From positions 1 to 64,000 of the forward strand of contig NZ_JEMA01000264.1 of NCBI RefSeq assembly GCF_001589285.1: a DNA stretch of 64,000 nucleotides, given 5' to 3'. Positions 52,860 through 60,460 of the stretch are shown here, in pieces. Within the stretch, counting starts at the first letter, position 1, and each line of letters begins with the position of its first letter. The notes under the pieces were generated by a model that was given only the letters and a program-made list of their open reading frames with translations, was not told where the DNA came from and did no database searches. The stretch comes from Sorangium cellulosum (GTDB lineage: Bacteria > Myxococcota_A > Polyangia > Polyangiales > Polyangiaceae). The position numbers and the translations under genes are program-made.

Positions 52860-53623
52860 TGGCCGGCGCGACGCCGGCGCCGGCGGAGAGGGCGGAGGGG
52901 CCGCGCCGCTGCGTCGTCTTCGGCGGCTCGGGCACTGTCGGCCGCGCGCTCGTCGCCGAGCTCGCGCGGGCGGGGGCGCGCGTGGGGTTCACGTACAGGC
53001 AAGGGCGCGAAATTGCTGAGGATTTGCTGCGCGCGTTCCCGGGGACGACGGCGCTCCAGGTCGACCTCGGCGACCCGCGCGGGGCGGCGGAGGCGGCGGA
53101 CGCGCTCGCGCGGCGGCTCGGGGGCGTGGACGCGTTCGCGCACTGCGCGGTGCGCGCGTCGTCGGTCGAGCCGCCGGCGTTCGACGCGATCGAGGATGTC
53201 ACGTTCGAGGGGTTCGCCGACGTCTTCGCCGTCAACGTGACGAGCGCCTTCGCGGCCGCGCGGGGCCTGCTCCCGCACTTCGACGGCGGCGGGAACATCG
53301 TCCTTTTCGGCTCGGTCGACGGCATCAAGCCGGTGCCTTCGCCGGTGCCCTACGCCGCGTCGAAGGCGGCGCTGTCCGGCCTCACGCTCAGCCTCGCGAA
53401 GTCGCTCGGGAAGCGCGGGATCCGCGTGAACCTCGTCGCGCCCGGCGTGCTCGAGGCGGGCGCCTCGCGCATGCTGCCGGACGACCTGCGCGCGGAGTAC
53501 CTCAAGCACTGCGGGCTCCGCCGCCTCGGCAAGGTCGAGGAGGTCGCGGCGCTCGCCGCGTGGCTCGCGCTCGAGAACACCTACGTCACCGGCCAGACGG
53601 TGATGGTCGACGGGGGGCTCTGA
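52859..53623 (+). CDS. FabG-like short-chain dehydrogenase 2
   Basis: 254 residues. An N-terminal extension (APAERAEGPRR) precedes the SDR fold: FGGSGTVGRALVAEL is a Gly-rich loop with altered spacing, the NNAG position reads HCAVRA, the catalytic Ser is in VLFGSVDG and YAASK is intact. The end VTGQTVMVDGGL is FabG-like. The replaced NNAG motif sets it apart from its two relatives, and it may act as an enoyl- or chain-specific reductase. Coupled by TGATG on both sides. Confidence 0.87.
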   Translation: MAGATPAPAERAEGPRRCVVFGGSGTVGRALVAELARAGARVGFTYRQGREIAEDLLRAFPGTTALQVDLGDPRGAAEAADALARRLGGVDAFAHCAVRASSVEPPAFDAIEDVTFEGFADVFAVNVTSAFAAARGLLPHFDGGGNIVLFGSVDGIKPVPSPVPYAASKAALSGLTLSLAKSLGKRGIRVNLVAPGVLEAGASRMLPDDLRAEYLKHCGLRRLGKVEEVAALAAWLALENTYVTGQTVMVDGGL

Positions 53624-54225
53624 TGGCGGCGGCACCCTCGTCGTCCTCGTCGCGCCTGCGGGTGATGGGCGGCCTCGCCGCGATGGCGTTCGTCGTCCAC
53701 GGCGGCAACCACGTGCGGCGGGGCTCGCCGTACGACCTGCTCTGGATGTGCAACGTCGCGCCGATCCTGCTCGCGGCCGGCTGCTTCTTCGCGAAGCCGG
53801 ACCTCGCGGCGATCGCGGCGCTGTGGCTCGCGTTCGGGACGCCGATGTGGCTCCTCGACATCGCGACGGGGAGCGGGATCATCCTGACCAGCTTCCTGCC
53901 GCACGTGCTCTGCCCGGTCGTCGCCGTGCTCGCGGTGCGGGAGATGGGGCTCGCGCGGCGCGCCTGGCTCAAGGCGACGGCGGCGCTGCTCGCCCTCGTG
54001 GGGCTGACGCGCGCGCTCACGCCCCCCGGGCCGAACGTGAACCTCTCGCACCGCGTCTGGGCGGGCTGGGAGGCGGCGTTCCCACGGTACGATCGGTACT
54101 TCGCGCTTGTCGCTGCCGCGGCGGCGCTCACGTTCTTCGTCCTCGATCGCGCGCTCGCGGCGTGGCTCGGGCGCTCGCGCCCTGGCGCCGCGGACGGCAT
54201 GACCCCCGGGGCCAGCACCACCTGA
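53623..54225 (+). CDS. Polytopic membrane protein of the lipid operon
   Basis: 200 residues with five or six transmembrane helices (LRVMGGLAAMAFVVHGGNHV; WMCNVAPILLAAGCF; IAALWLAFGTPMWLL; LTSFLPHVLCPVVAVLAV; ATAALLALVGL; YFALVAAAAALTFFVLD). Notable polar/aromatic residues (HGGNHVRR, FLPHVLCP, PPGPNVNLSHRVW) could form an active site at the membrane face. I do not recognise the family. Position in the middle of the coupled operon implies a role in the same pathway, perhaps transfer of or action on a membrane-bound acyl chain. Confidence 0.8.
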   Translation: MAAAPSSSSSRLRVMGGLAAMAFVVHGGNHVRRGSPYDLLWMCNVAPILLAAGCFFAKPDLAAIAALWLAFGTPMWLLDIATGSGIILTSFLPHVLCPVVAVLAVREMGLARRAWLKATAALLALVGLTRALTPPGPNVNLSHRVWAGWEAAFPRYDRYFALVAAAAALTFFVLDRALAAWLGRSRPGAADGMTPGASTT

Positions 54226-54701
54226 TGCGTTACATCCTCCTCGACCGGATCACCGCCGTCGAACCTGGCCGCAGCGCGCGCGGGCTGAAGGCGGTGACCC
54301 TGACCGACGAGGTCCTGCACGACCACTTCCCCGACTACCCGATCTACCCCGGGGCGCTGCTCGTCGAGGCGGCGGCGCAGCTCGCCGGCTTCCTCGTCGA
54401 GGTGACGGAGAACAGGCCGTCGGCGGCGCCGCGCCGGGCGCTCCTCGCGCAGATCGACAGGGCGAAGTTCTACCGGCCCGCGCAGCCGGGGGACAGCGTC
54501 GAGCTCTTCGCCGAGCTGGCGCAGTCGCTGGACGCCGCGGCCAAGCTCTCGGTCGGCGCGGACGTGCGCGGGGAGAAGTGCATGCGGGCGACGCTCACCT
54601 TCGTGCTGAGGGCTGTCGACTCGGAGCGGGTGCACGCGCAGCGCCGCTACCTCTACGCGCTGTGGACGCGCGAGCTCCCGGACAAGGTGTGGCTGCCATG
54701 A
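54225..54701 (+). CDS. FabZ/FabA-like hotdog dehydratase
   Basis: 158 residues. The FabZ active-site block is visible: DHFPDYPIYPGALLVEAAAQ, with the catalytic His before FP and the Glu of PGALLVEAAAQLAG. Then FYRPAQPGDSVEL matches the FabZ strand KFRRPVRPGD. It dehydrates 3-hydroxyacyl-ACP to the 2-enoyl form. The C-terminal 30 residues (ERVHAQRRYLYALWTRELPD) extend beyond FabZ. Its end overlaps the short ketosynthase gene as ATGA. Confidence 0.88.
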   Translation: MRYILLDRITAVEPGRSARGLKAVTLTDEVLHDHFPDYPIYPGALLVEAAAQLAGFLVEVTENRPSAAPRRALLAQIDRAKFYRPAQPGDSVELFAELAQSLDAAAKLSVGADVRGEKCMRATLTFVLRAVDSERVHAQRRYLYALWTRELPDKVWLP

Positions 54702-55588
54702 CGCTCGTGACAGGCCTCGCGTCCGTCGTGCTGTCGCCCGGCGAGCCGTGCGATCCGTCGCCGTTCCTGCGCGAGAAGAAGAGCAAGAAGTACCTCGGGC
54801 TCCAGGACGCGCTCGCTGTTGTGAGCGCAGGGCGGGCGCTCGCGGCGGCGGGGCTCGCCGCGTCGCCGCCGGGCGAGCGCACCGGGCTCTACCTCGCTGT
54901 CGGCTACATCCCGTTCCTGGAGCGCGACATCGCGCCCGTGCTCGAGGGCTCGCTCGACGAGCGCGGGGACTTCAGCCCGGCGCGCTTCGGCGCCGAGGGG
55001 TACACGCGCGCGCACCCGCTGCTCGCGTTCCGCTGCCTGCCCAACATGCCCGCCTACCACGTCGCCGCGAACTTCGGGATCGAGGGGCCGTACGCCGTGC
55101 TGTACCCGAGCGCGGGGCAGCTCTACGTCGCGCTCGAGGAGGCGGCGCTGGCGCTGGATCGCGGGGAGGTCGACGTGGCGCTCGTCGTCGGGGTGGCGCA
55201 CCAGCGCAACTACCTCGTGGAGCACCACATGCGGCGCATCGACGACCCGGTGCCGGCGGACCGGCTGCTCGACGCGTCGGCCACGGTCGTCCTGGAGCGC
55301 GCGGACCACGCGGCGCGGCGGGGCGCGCGGGCCCTCGGCGAGCTCGCGTCGGTCGAGGTCGCGTACGCGCCGTTCGATCCGCTCGCCCGCGCGCCCGCGA
55401 AGCGCGAGACGGTCGCGGTCGCGGGCGCGTCGGCCGCGCCGGTCGAGGGCGGCGCGGAGCTCGGGCCCGCGTCGCCGCTCGTCGCGCTCGCGCGCGCGTG
55501 GGAGGGCGGCGCCGTCGAGGTCGTGCACCGCCTCGAGGGGCGCGACGGGATCACCGCGGAGAGCCGCTGGATCCGGAGGGCGTCGTGA
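54698..55588 (+). CDS. Short, apparently inactive beta-ketoacyl synthase (CLF-like)
   Basis: 296 residues, about 110 fewer than FabF. Resembles the N-terminal thiolase half: ANFGIEGPYAVLYPSAGQLY aligns with the FabF segment GISGPSISIATACTSG, placing Ala139 at the catalytic Cys. The two His-containing motifs of the C-terminal half are missing; the end is an unrelated short tail (LEGRDGITAESRWIR). It directly precedes a complete ketosynthase, the order and pairing seen for ketosynthase/chain-length-factor pairs, so a non-catalytic partner that sets chain length or substrate is a reasonable inference. GTGA overlap with the next gene. Confidence 0.75.
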   Translation: MTLVTGLASVVLSPGEPCDPSPFLREKKSKKYLGLQDALAVVSAGRALAAAGLAASPPGERTGLYLAVGYIPFLERDIAPVLEGSLDERGDFSPARFGAEGYTRAHPLLAFRCLPNMPAYHVAANFGIEGPYAVLYPSAGQLYVALEEAALALDRGEVDVALVVGVAHQRNYLVEHHMRRIDDPVPADRLLDASATVVLERADHAARRGARALGELASVEVAYAPFDPLARAPAKRETVAVAGASAAPVEGGAELGPASPLVALARAWEGGAVEVVHRLEGRDGITAESRWIRRAS

Positions 55589-56838
55589 CGGCGCGCCACG
55601 CCGTTGTCGTGACCGGGATGGGCGTCGTGTCGCCGCTCGGCGATCGCGTGGACGCGTTCGCGGACGCGCTCCTCGCCGGGAGGAGCGGGATCGGCCCCAT
55701 CACCGTCTTCGACGCGTCCACCCTGCCCACGCGCATCGCCGGGCAGGCCCCGCTGCCAGCCGAGGTGCCGCTCGGCGACCGCAAGGTCGCGTTCGCGCTC
55801 GCGGCGGCGAGGAGCGCCCTCGAGGCGTCCGGGCTCGCGCCCGGCGCCGGCGCGGACGGCCGCGCGCCGCGCGCCGACGCGGGTGTGAGCCTGGGCGTGG
55901 GGCTCGAGCTCTTCAACATGGATCACCTCGCGATGGCCCGGCGCCCGGGCTTCGCGCTGCCCGAGGGCCTCGCCGCGCGGCTCGGCTTCCTGCAGACGCC
56001 CTCGGAGGTGTGCGTCCACGCGCTCGGCCATCGCTTCGGCCTCGCCGCGCCGCCGCTCGTGCACGTGTCGGCCTGCGCCGCGGGCACCGACGCCATCGGC
56101 GCGGCGTACCGGCTCATCGCCGCGGGCCGCCGCCGCTTCATGCTCGCGGGCGGCACCGACTCGATGATCAACCCCCTCGGCGTCGCGGGCTTCTGCGCGC
56201 TGCAGGCGACGAGCCTCCGCAACGACAGGCCCGAGACAGCGTCGCGGCCGTTCGACAGGACGCGGGACGGGTTCGTGATGGGCGAGGGGGCGGCCGTCCT
56301 CGTCCTGGAGCGGCTCGACGACGCGAGGGCGCGCGGCGCGCGCATCCTCGCCGAGGTCGCGGGGTACGGGAGCAGCTTCGACGCGTACAAGATCAGCGAT
56401 CCGCACCCCGAGGGGCGCGGCGCCTTCCTGGCCATGGCGCGCGCGCTCGCCGACGCGGGGATCGGCCCGGACGATGTCGACGCGATCAACGCCCACGGGA
56501 CGGGCACGCCGAAGAACGATCCCGCCGAGACGCTCGCGCTGAAGCGGCTGCTCGGGGCGCGCGCGCGCGGCGTCCCGGTCTCCGCGACGAAGTCGATGAT
56601 CGGCCACCTGATCTCGGCGTCCGGCGCGGTCGAGGCGGTGGCCGCGATCGCGTGCATGCTGCGCGGCGCTGTGCACCCGACGATCAACCTCCACGAGCCG
56701 GACCCGGAGTGCGACCTCGACTACGTGCCGAACGAGGCGCGCGCGCACAGCCAGCGCCACGTGCTCTCGAGCTCGTACGGGTTCGGCGGGCACAACGCGG
56801 CGATCGTCCTGCGCCACCCGGAGGCGATCCGGCCGTGA
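55585..56838 (+). CDS. Beta-ketoacyl-ACP synthase (FabF-like)
   Basis: 417 residues, GTG start with GGAGG 5 bases upstream. All catalytic residues are seen: Cys164 in HVSACAAGTDAIG, His in INAHGTGTPKNDPAE, Lys-containing SATKSMIGHLISASGA with the second His, and YGFGGHNAAIV at the end. It condenses malonyl-ACP with an acyl-ACP. Together with the upstream Cys-less homologue it probably forms a heterodimer. No acyltransferase is encoded, so malonyl-ACP must come from primary metabolism. Confidence 0.93.
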   Translation: MTARHAVVVTGMGVVSPLGDRVDAFADALLAGRSGIGPITVFDASTLPTRIAGQAPLPAEVPLGDRKVAFALAAARSALEASGLAPGAGADGRAPRADAGVSLGVGLELFNMDHLAMARRPGFALPEGLAARLGFLQTPSEVCVHALGHRFGLAAPPLVHVSACAAGTDAIGAAYRLIAAGRRRFMLAGGTDSMINPLGVAGFCALQATSLRNDRPETASRPFDRTRDGFVMGEGAAVLVLERLDDARARGARILAEVAGYGSSFDAYKISDPHPEGRGAFLAMARALADAGIGPDDVDAINAHGTGTPKNDPAETLALKRLLGARARGVPVSATKSMIGHLISASGAVEAVAAIACMLRGAVHPTINLHEPDPECDLDYVPNEARAHSQRHVLSSSYGFGGHNAAIVLRHPEAIRP

Positions 56839-57593
56839 GCCTCCTGCTCGAGGGCAAGCGCGTGGTGGTGACGGGCGCGAGCCGCGGCCTCGGCCGGGCG
56901 ATCGCGCTGGCGTGCGCGCGGGAGGGCGCGGCCGGCGTCGGGATCGGCTACCGCGAGCGGGCGGCCGAGGCAGCGGAGGTCGCGCGCGCTGTCGAGGCGG
57001 CGCGCGGGGGGCGCGCGCTCGCCCTGGGGTTCGACGTCGCGGACGCGGCGGCGGCGGCGGCGGCGATCGAGCGGTTCGAGGCCGAGATCGGGCCGATCGA
57101 CGGCTGGGTCAACGGCGCCGGGGCGGTCGCGCCGGGGCTGCTCGTGGCGAGCGACGTGGCGCAGCTCCGGGCGCAGATCGAGACGAACCTGCTCGGCCCG
57201 CTCCTGTGCGCGCGCGCGGTGCTGCCGCTCATGATGCGGCGCAGGCGGGGCGTCGTGCTCAACGTGAGCTCCGTCGCGGCGGTCCGCCCCGCGCGGGGTC
57301 AAGCCGCCTACGCGGCCGCGAAGGGCGGGATCGAGGCGCTCACGCGCGCGCTCGCTGTCGAGTACGCGCGGAAGGGCGTCCGCGTCGTCTGCCTGCGGCC
57401 CGGGCCGATCGACACGGACATGCTGGGCGGGACGCGCGCGCTCGCCGGCGAGGAGATCGCCGCCCGCGTGCCGCAGCAGCGGATCGCCGCGCCGGACGAG
57501 GTCGCCGGCTACGCGGCGTTCCTGCTGAGCGACAGGGCCGCGTACGTCACCGGCGCGGTGGCGTCGGTGGACGGGGGCTACGCTGTCGGATGA
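56835..57593 (+). CDS. FabG-like short-chain dehydrogenase 3
   Basis: 252 residues, GTG start in a GTGA overlap. Canonical SDR: TGASRGLGRAIALA, VNGAG, Ser in LNVSSVAAV, YAAAK, and VTGAVASVDGGY at the end. Third reductase of the operon and the closest to standard FabG. Three SDRs suggests that different reductions are needed in the pathway. ATGA overlap with the nitroreductase-like gene. Confidence 0.92.
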   Translation: MSLLLEGKRVVVTGASRGLGRAIALACAREGAAGVGIGYRERAAEAAEVARAVEAARGGRALALGFDVADAAAAAAAIERFEAEIGPIDGWVNGAGAVAPGLLVASDVAQLRAQIETNLLGPLLCARAVLPLMMRRRRGVVLNVSSVAAVRPARGQAAYAAAKGGIEALTRALAVEYARKGVRVVCLRPGPIDTDMLGGTRALAGEEIAARVPQQRIAAPDEVAGYAAFLLSDRAAYVTGAVASVDGGYAVG

Positions 57594-58219
57594 CGCTCGA
57601 GGAGCTCCTGCGATCCCGCCGCAGCGTGCGGAGCTTCCTCCCGGAGCCGCCGCCGGACGCCGTGATCGAGCGGCTGATCGAGCTCGCCGTCACGGCGCCG
57701 TCGGCGAGCAACAAGCAGCCGTGGCGCTTCGTCGTCGTGAAGCGCCCGGAGGCGATCGCGGCGATGGCGGGCGCCGTGCGCGAGGCGGTGGCCACCGTGG
57801 CGGAGCACGTGGCGGCGGACGGGCGGGCGGGCTTCGTGGCGTACGGCGACTACTTCACGCGGTTCGAGGGCGCGCCTGTCGTGATCGCGCCGATCTTTCG
57901 CGGGCACACGGTCCTGTCGGGGCTCGTCGCGCCCTCGCTGCCGGCGGAGCTCCACGAGGCGATCGCCGCGATGGAGCGCGACTCGGGCCTTGTCGGCGCG
58001 TCGCTCGCGCTGATGAGCCTGCTGCTCGCGGCGCACGGCGCGGGGCTCGGCGCGTCGGCGATGACGGGGCCGCTGCTCGCGGCGGGACGGCTGAAGGAGA
58101 TCCTCGGCGTGCCCGCGAGCTGGGGTATCGTCGCGCTCGTGGCGGTCGGGTACGCGGCCGGCGAGCCGGCGCCGACCGATCGCAAGGCCGGGAGCAAGGT
58201 CACGAGGTGGATCCGATGA
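57590..58219 (+). CDS. Nitroreductase-family flavoprotein
   Basis: 209 residues. FMN-binding motifs: LLRSRRSVRSFLPEP at the start, TAPSASNKQPWRFVVV and the C-terminal block WGIVALVAVGYAAGEP. The family uses FMN for two-electron reduction or desaturation (for example flavin oxidases of tailoring pathways). In an operon with no FabI/FabK, it could serve as the enoyl reductase or as a desaturase for the acyl chain; both are inference. ATGA overlap with the ACP gene. Confidence 0.9.
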   Translation: MTLEELLRSRRSVRSFLPEPPPDAVIERLIELAVTAPSASNKQPWRFVVVKRPEAIAAMAGAVREAVATVAEHVAADGRAGFVAYGDYFTRFEGAPVVIAPIFRGHTVLSGLVAPSLPAELHEAIAAMERDSGLVGASLALMSLLLAAHGAGLGASAMTGPLLAAGRLKEILGVPASWGIVALVAVGYAAGEPAPTDRKAGSKVTRWIR

Positions 58220-58668
58220 CGGACGCGGGCGCAGCGAGCGTGGACATCCCTCCGCATGTGATTGACACGGTGAAGCGCTGCATCGTGGAGAGCCTCGCCG
58301 TGGAGGCCGAGGCGGTCGAGCTCGGGAGCCGGCTCACCGACGATCTAGGCGCCGACTCGCTCGACTTCGTGGACATCGTGTTCATGGTCGATCACGAGCT
58401 CCAGATCCGCGCGCGAGAGAGCGAGTTCAACTTCATCACCCGGCTCGATTTCTCGTCGCCCGAGGTGATGAAGGAGGGGTTCCTCACCGAGCCGGTGGTG
58501 ACCCGGCTGGAGACGTGGCTCCCGGCGCTCGCGGCGGTGGAGGACAAGACGCGGGTGACGCCGCGGCAGCTCTTCTCGCTGATCACGGTCGAGGCGATCT
58601 GCATCGTGGCCGCGCGCCGGCTGGCGGCGCCCGCGGGCGGCGCGGGATCGACGGCGGCGCCGGGATAG
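58216..58668 (+). CDS. Acyl carrier protein with a large internal insertion
   Basis: 150 residues against the usual 75-90. The ACP core is present: IVESLAVEAEAVELGSRLTD, then the phosphopantetheine motif DLGADSLDFVDIVFMV (Ser in GADSLD). After helix II an insertion of about 50 residues (EFNFITRLDFSSPEVMKEGF, and LTEPVVTRLETWLPAL) precedes RVTPRQLFSLITVEAICIV, which resembles the last ACP helix. Final Ala/Gly tail. It is the last gene of the operon and the likely carrier of the growing chain; the insertion may dock the radical SAM or membrane partners. Confidence 0.85.
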   Translation: MTDAGAASVDIPPHVIDTVKRCIVESLAVEAEAVELGSRLTDDLGADSLDFVDIVFMVDHELQIRARESEFNFITRLDFSSPEVMKEGFLTEPVVTRLETWLPALAAVEDKTRVTPRQLFSLITVEAICIVAARRLAAPAGGAGSTAAPG

Positions 58669-58816
58669 CCGGATCTCCTGCGAGGGCGCCTTCCGACGCT
58701 GGACCGGCCACAGCCTTGCCGCGTGTACCGCCGCTCCGCCTGACGCGCCCATCGACGGGCGCGGCGTAGTACCCTGAGAAGGACCCAGCGCGTTGGGCGA
58801 TGGCCGGAGGGGACCC

Positions 58817-60268
58817 ATGGGCGACAACGGGAACACGGGGCTCGGCGCCCCCGAGCTCGCGTCGAGCGAGGCGCTGAGAACGGTCGCGGCGGGCGCGGCG
58901 ACGCTCGCGCAGGGGGCGCAAGGCGACGGCGTTCGCGCCTTGCAAGAGGCGCTCGGCGCGATCGGCGACCCGATGAAGGCCGACGGCTCGTTCGGGCCGA
59001 AGACGCACGCCGCCATCGTCGCGCTGCAAGCCGCGGAGGACCTGCCGCAGACGGGCATCGTCGACGCCGCGACGATCGCCGCCCTCGACAGGCGCCTGGC
59101 GGCCCGGCGCGCGCCGCCGCTCGACGAGGCCCTGGCGAGGGCCGCGGGGCTCAGCCCCGATCAGGTGGCGGCGCTCGGCCGCAAGTCGTCCGCGACCCAG
59201 GCGTCCGCGGCGCCCTCGCGCCACGATCAGGACCATTTCACGGACGCGAACAAGCTCCCGCAGGTCGTGCCCGGGGCCGAGCCGGACCCAGACTCGCCGC
59301 CGCCCGCCGTGGACTCCGTCGGCGACAGGGCCGCGGCCGCCGTCTCCGGCGCGCTCGCCGCCGATCGGAGCGCGCGCCTCGACCAGGTCCGGCGCGCGCT
59401 CGGGGGCGACGCGCCAGCGCTGGCCGCGCTCGACAGGCTGCTCGCGGCGGGCCGGCTGCACACGGGGGCGCTCCTGCCGAACCTCGCGACAATGGCCGGC
59501 GTCCGGCGCGATCCAAGGCTCGTGCTCGAGGGCGGCATCGATCCGCACCTCGTGCTCGCGCAGGCGATCCGGCACGTGGACAACCCGCTGCGCGTCAAGC
59601 AGGGCGCGTGTCACGGCACGTGCGGCGCGGGAACGATGGAATACGTCCTGCTGCGCGTCGATCCGGCCGAGTTCGTCCGGATCGTCGATGGAATCACGCG
59701 GGAGGCGGGCGAGGTGACGCTCCGCTCGGGACGCGCGATCAGGATGCCGCGCAGCGCGATCGAGCGCGACGCCTCGGGCCGCGTCGACATCGATCGGCTG
59801 TTCCAGTCCGCGCTCATGAACCACGCGACCGCGATGAGCTGGATCTTCGATTACGACAACGCCGAGGACAACGACTCGTTCTGGGCCGCCCTGGGGGGCG
59901 ACTCGCGCGTCCCGCTCGGCAATTTCACGAGCCTGTTCCAGGACATCATGGGCGGCAGCTACACGAGCGTCTCGTCTCTCCTGCGCAGCGGCGCGTCCGT
60001 CGCCGGCGAGGTCGCCGGGGCGATGGGGCGCGGCGAGCGGGTGCCCGTTCTGCTGAAATGGGAAGGGGGCTACCACTGGGTCGCGGCCGAGAAGATCGAG
60101 CGCGGCGCCGACGGCGCGCCCGCCGCGGTCGTCCTGCGCAACCCCGTGGGATCGGATAGCTGCAAGGGCACCCCGCCCCGCGCGCCGCTCCCCGAGGGCT
60201 GCGGCCGGTTTCGCATGAAGTACGCCGATCTCGCCGCGCACATCGACGGCGCCACCATCAAGGGCTGA
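58817..60268 (+). CDS. Peptidoglycan-binding protein with a putative cysteine-peptidase domain
   Basis: 483 residues, no signal peptide. Residues about 28-95 form a PG_binding_1 domain (LAQGAQGDGVRALQEALGAI, DGSFGPKTHAAIVALQ). A Pro-rich hinge follows. The C-terminal domain (about 190-483) carries NPLRVKQGACHGTCGAGTMEY (Cys near 263 and 267), WEGGYHWVAAEKIE (His near 420) and LRNPVGSD (Asn/Asp near 442), an order consistent with a papain/C39-like Cys-His-Asn triad. Such a combination recalls cell-wall-directed or toxin-like effectors; the activity is not proven. ATG at 58817 follows GGAGGGG. Separate from the upstream operon by about 150 bases. Confidence 0.7.
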   Translation: MGDNGNTGLGAPELASSEALRTVAAGAATLAQGAQGDGVRALQEALGAIGDPMKADGSFGPKTHAAIVALQAAEDLPQTGIVDAATIAALDRRLAARRAPPLDEALARAAGLSPDQVAALGRKSSATQASAAPSRHDQDHFTDANKLPQVVPGAEPDPDSPPPAVDSVGDRAAAAVSGALAADRSARLDQVRRALGGDAPALAALDRLLAAGRLHTGALLPNLATMAGVRRDPRLVLEGGIDPHLVLAQAIRHVDNPLRVKQGACHGTCGAGTMEYVLLRVDPAEFVRIVDGITREAGEVTLRSGRAIRMPRSAIERDASGRVDIDRLFQSALMNHATAMSWIFDYDNAEDNDSFWAALGGDSRVPLGNFTSLFQDIMGGSYTSVSSLLRSGASVAGEVAGAMGRGERVPVLLKWEGGYHWVAAEKIERGADGAPAAVVLRNPVGSDSCKGTPPRAPLPEGCGRFRMKYADLAAHIDGATIKG

Positions 60269-60381
60269 GCCTCGCGGGGAGGGCCGCGGCCCGGCGGCTC
60301 GCCGTGCGCGCCGCGCCGCCCGGTGCTGCCGTTCCCGCCGCCGCCTCCCTGGGCTGTTGCCGCTCGCCCGTGTTTCCTTTA

Positions 60382-60397
60382 CGTAATGCGCATTACG
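60382..60397. promoter_or_regulatory. Palindromic operator candidate upstream of GH3
   Basis: CGTAATGCGCATTACG, a perfect 16-bp palindrome with a central GC, of LacI/TetR-like form. It lies 64 bases before the GH3 start in a less GC-rich promoter-like stretch (TTTCCTTTA just upstream). Different sequence from the palindromes near GH31, so a different regulator is likely. Confidence 0.65.
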
Positions 60398-60460
60398 CCG
60401 CACAGAGGATCAGGCAGCAAGCCTGTCCACCGTCTCGCCACCACGGAAAGAGCCCAAGGC

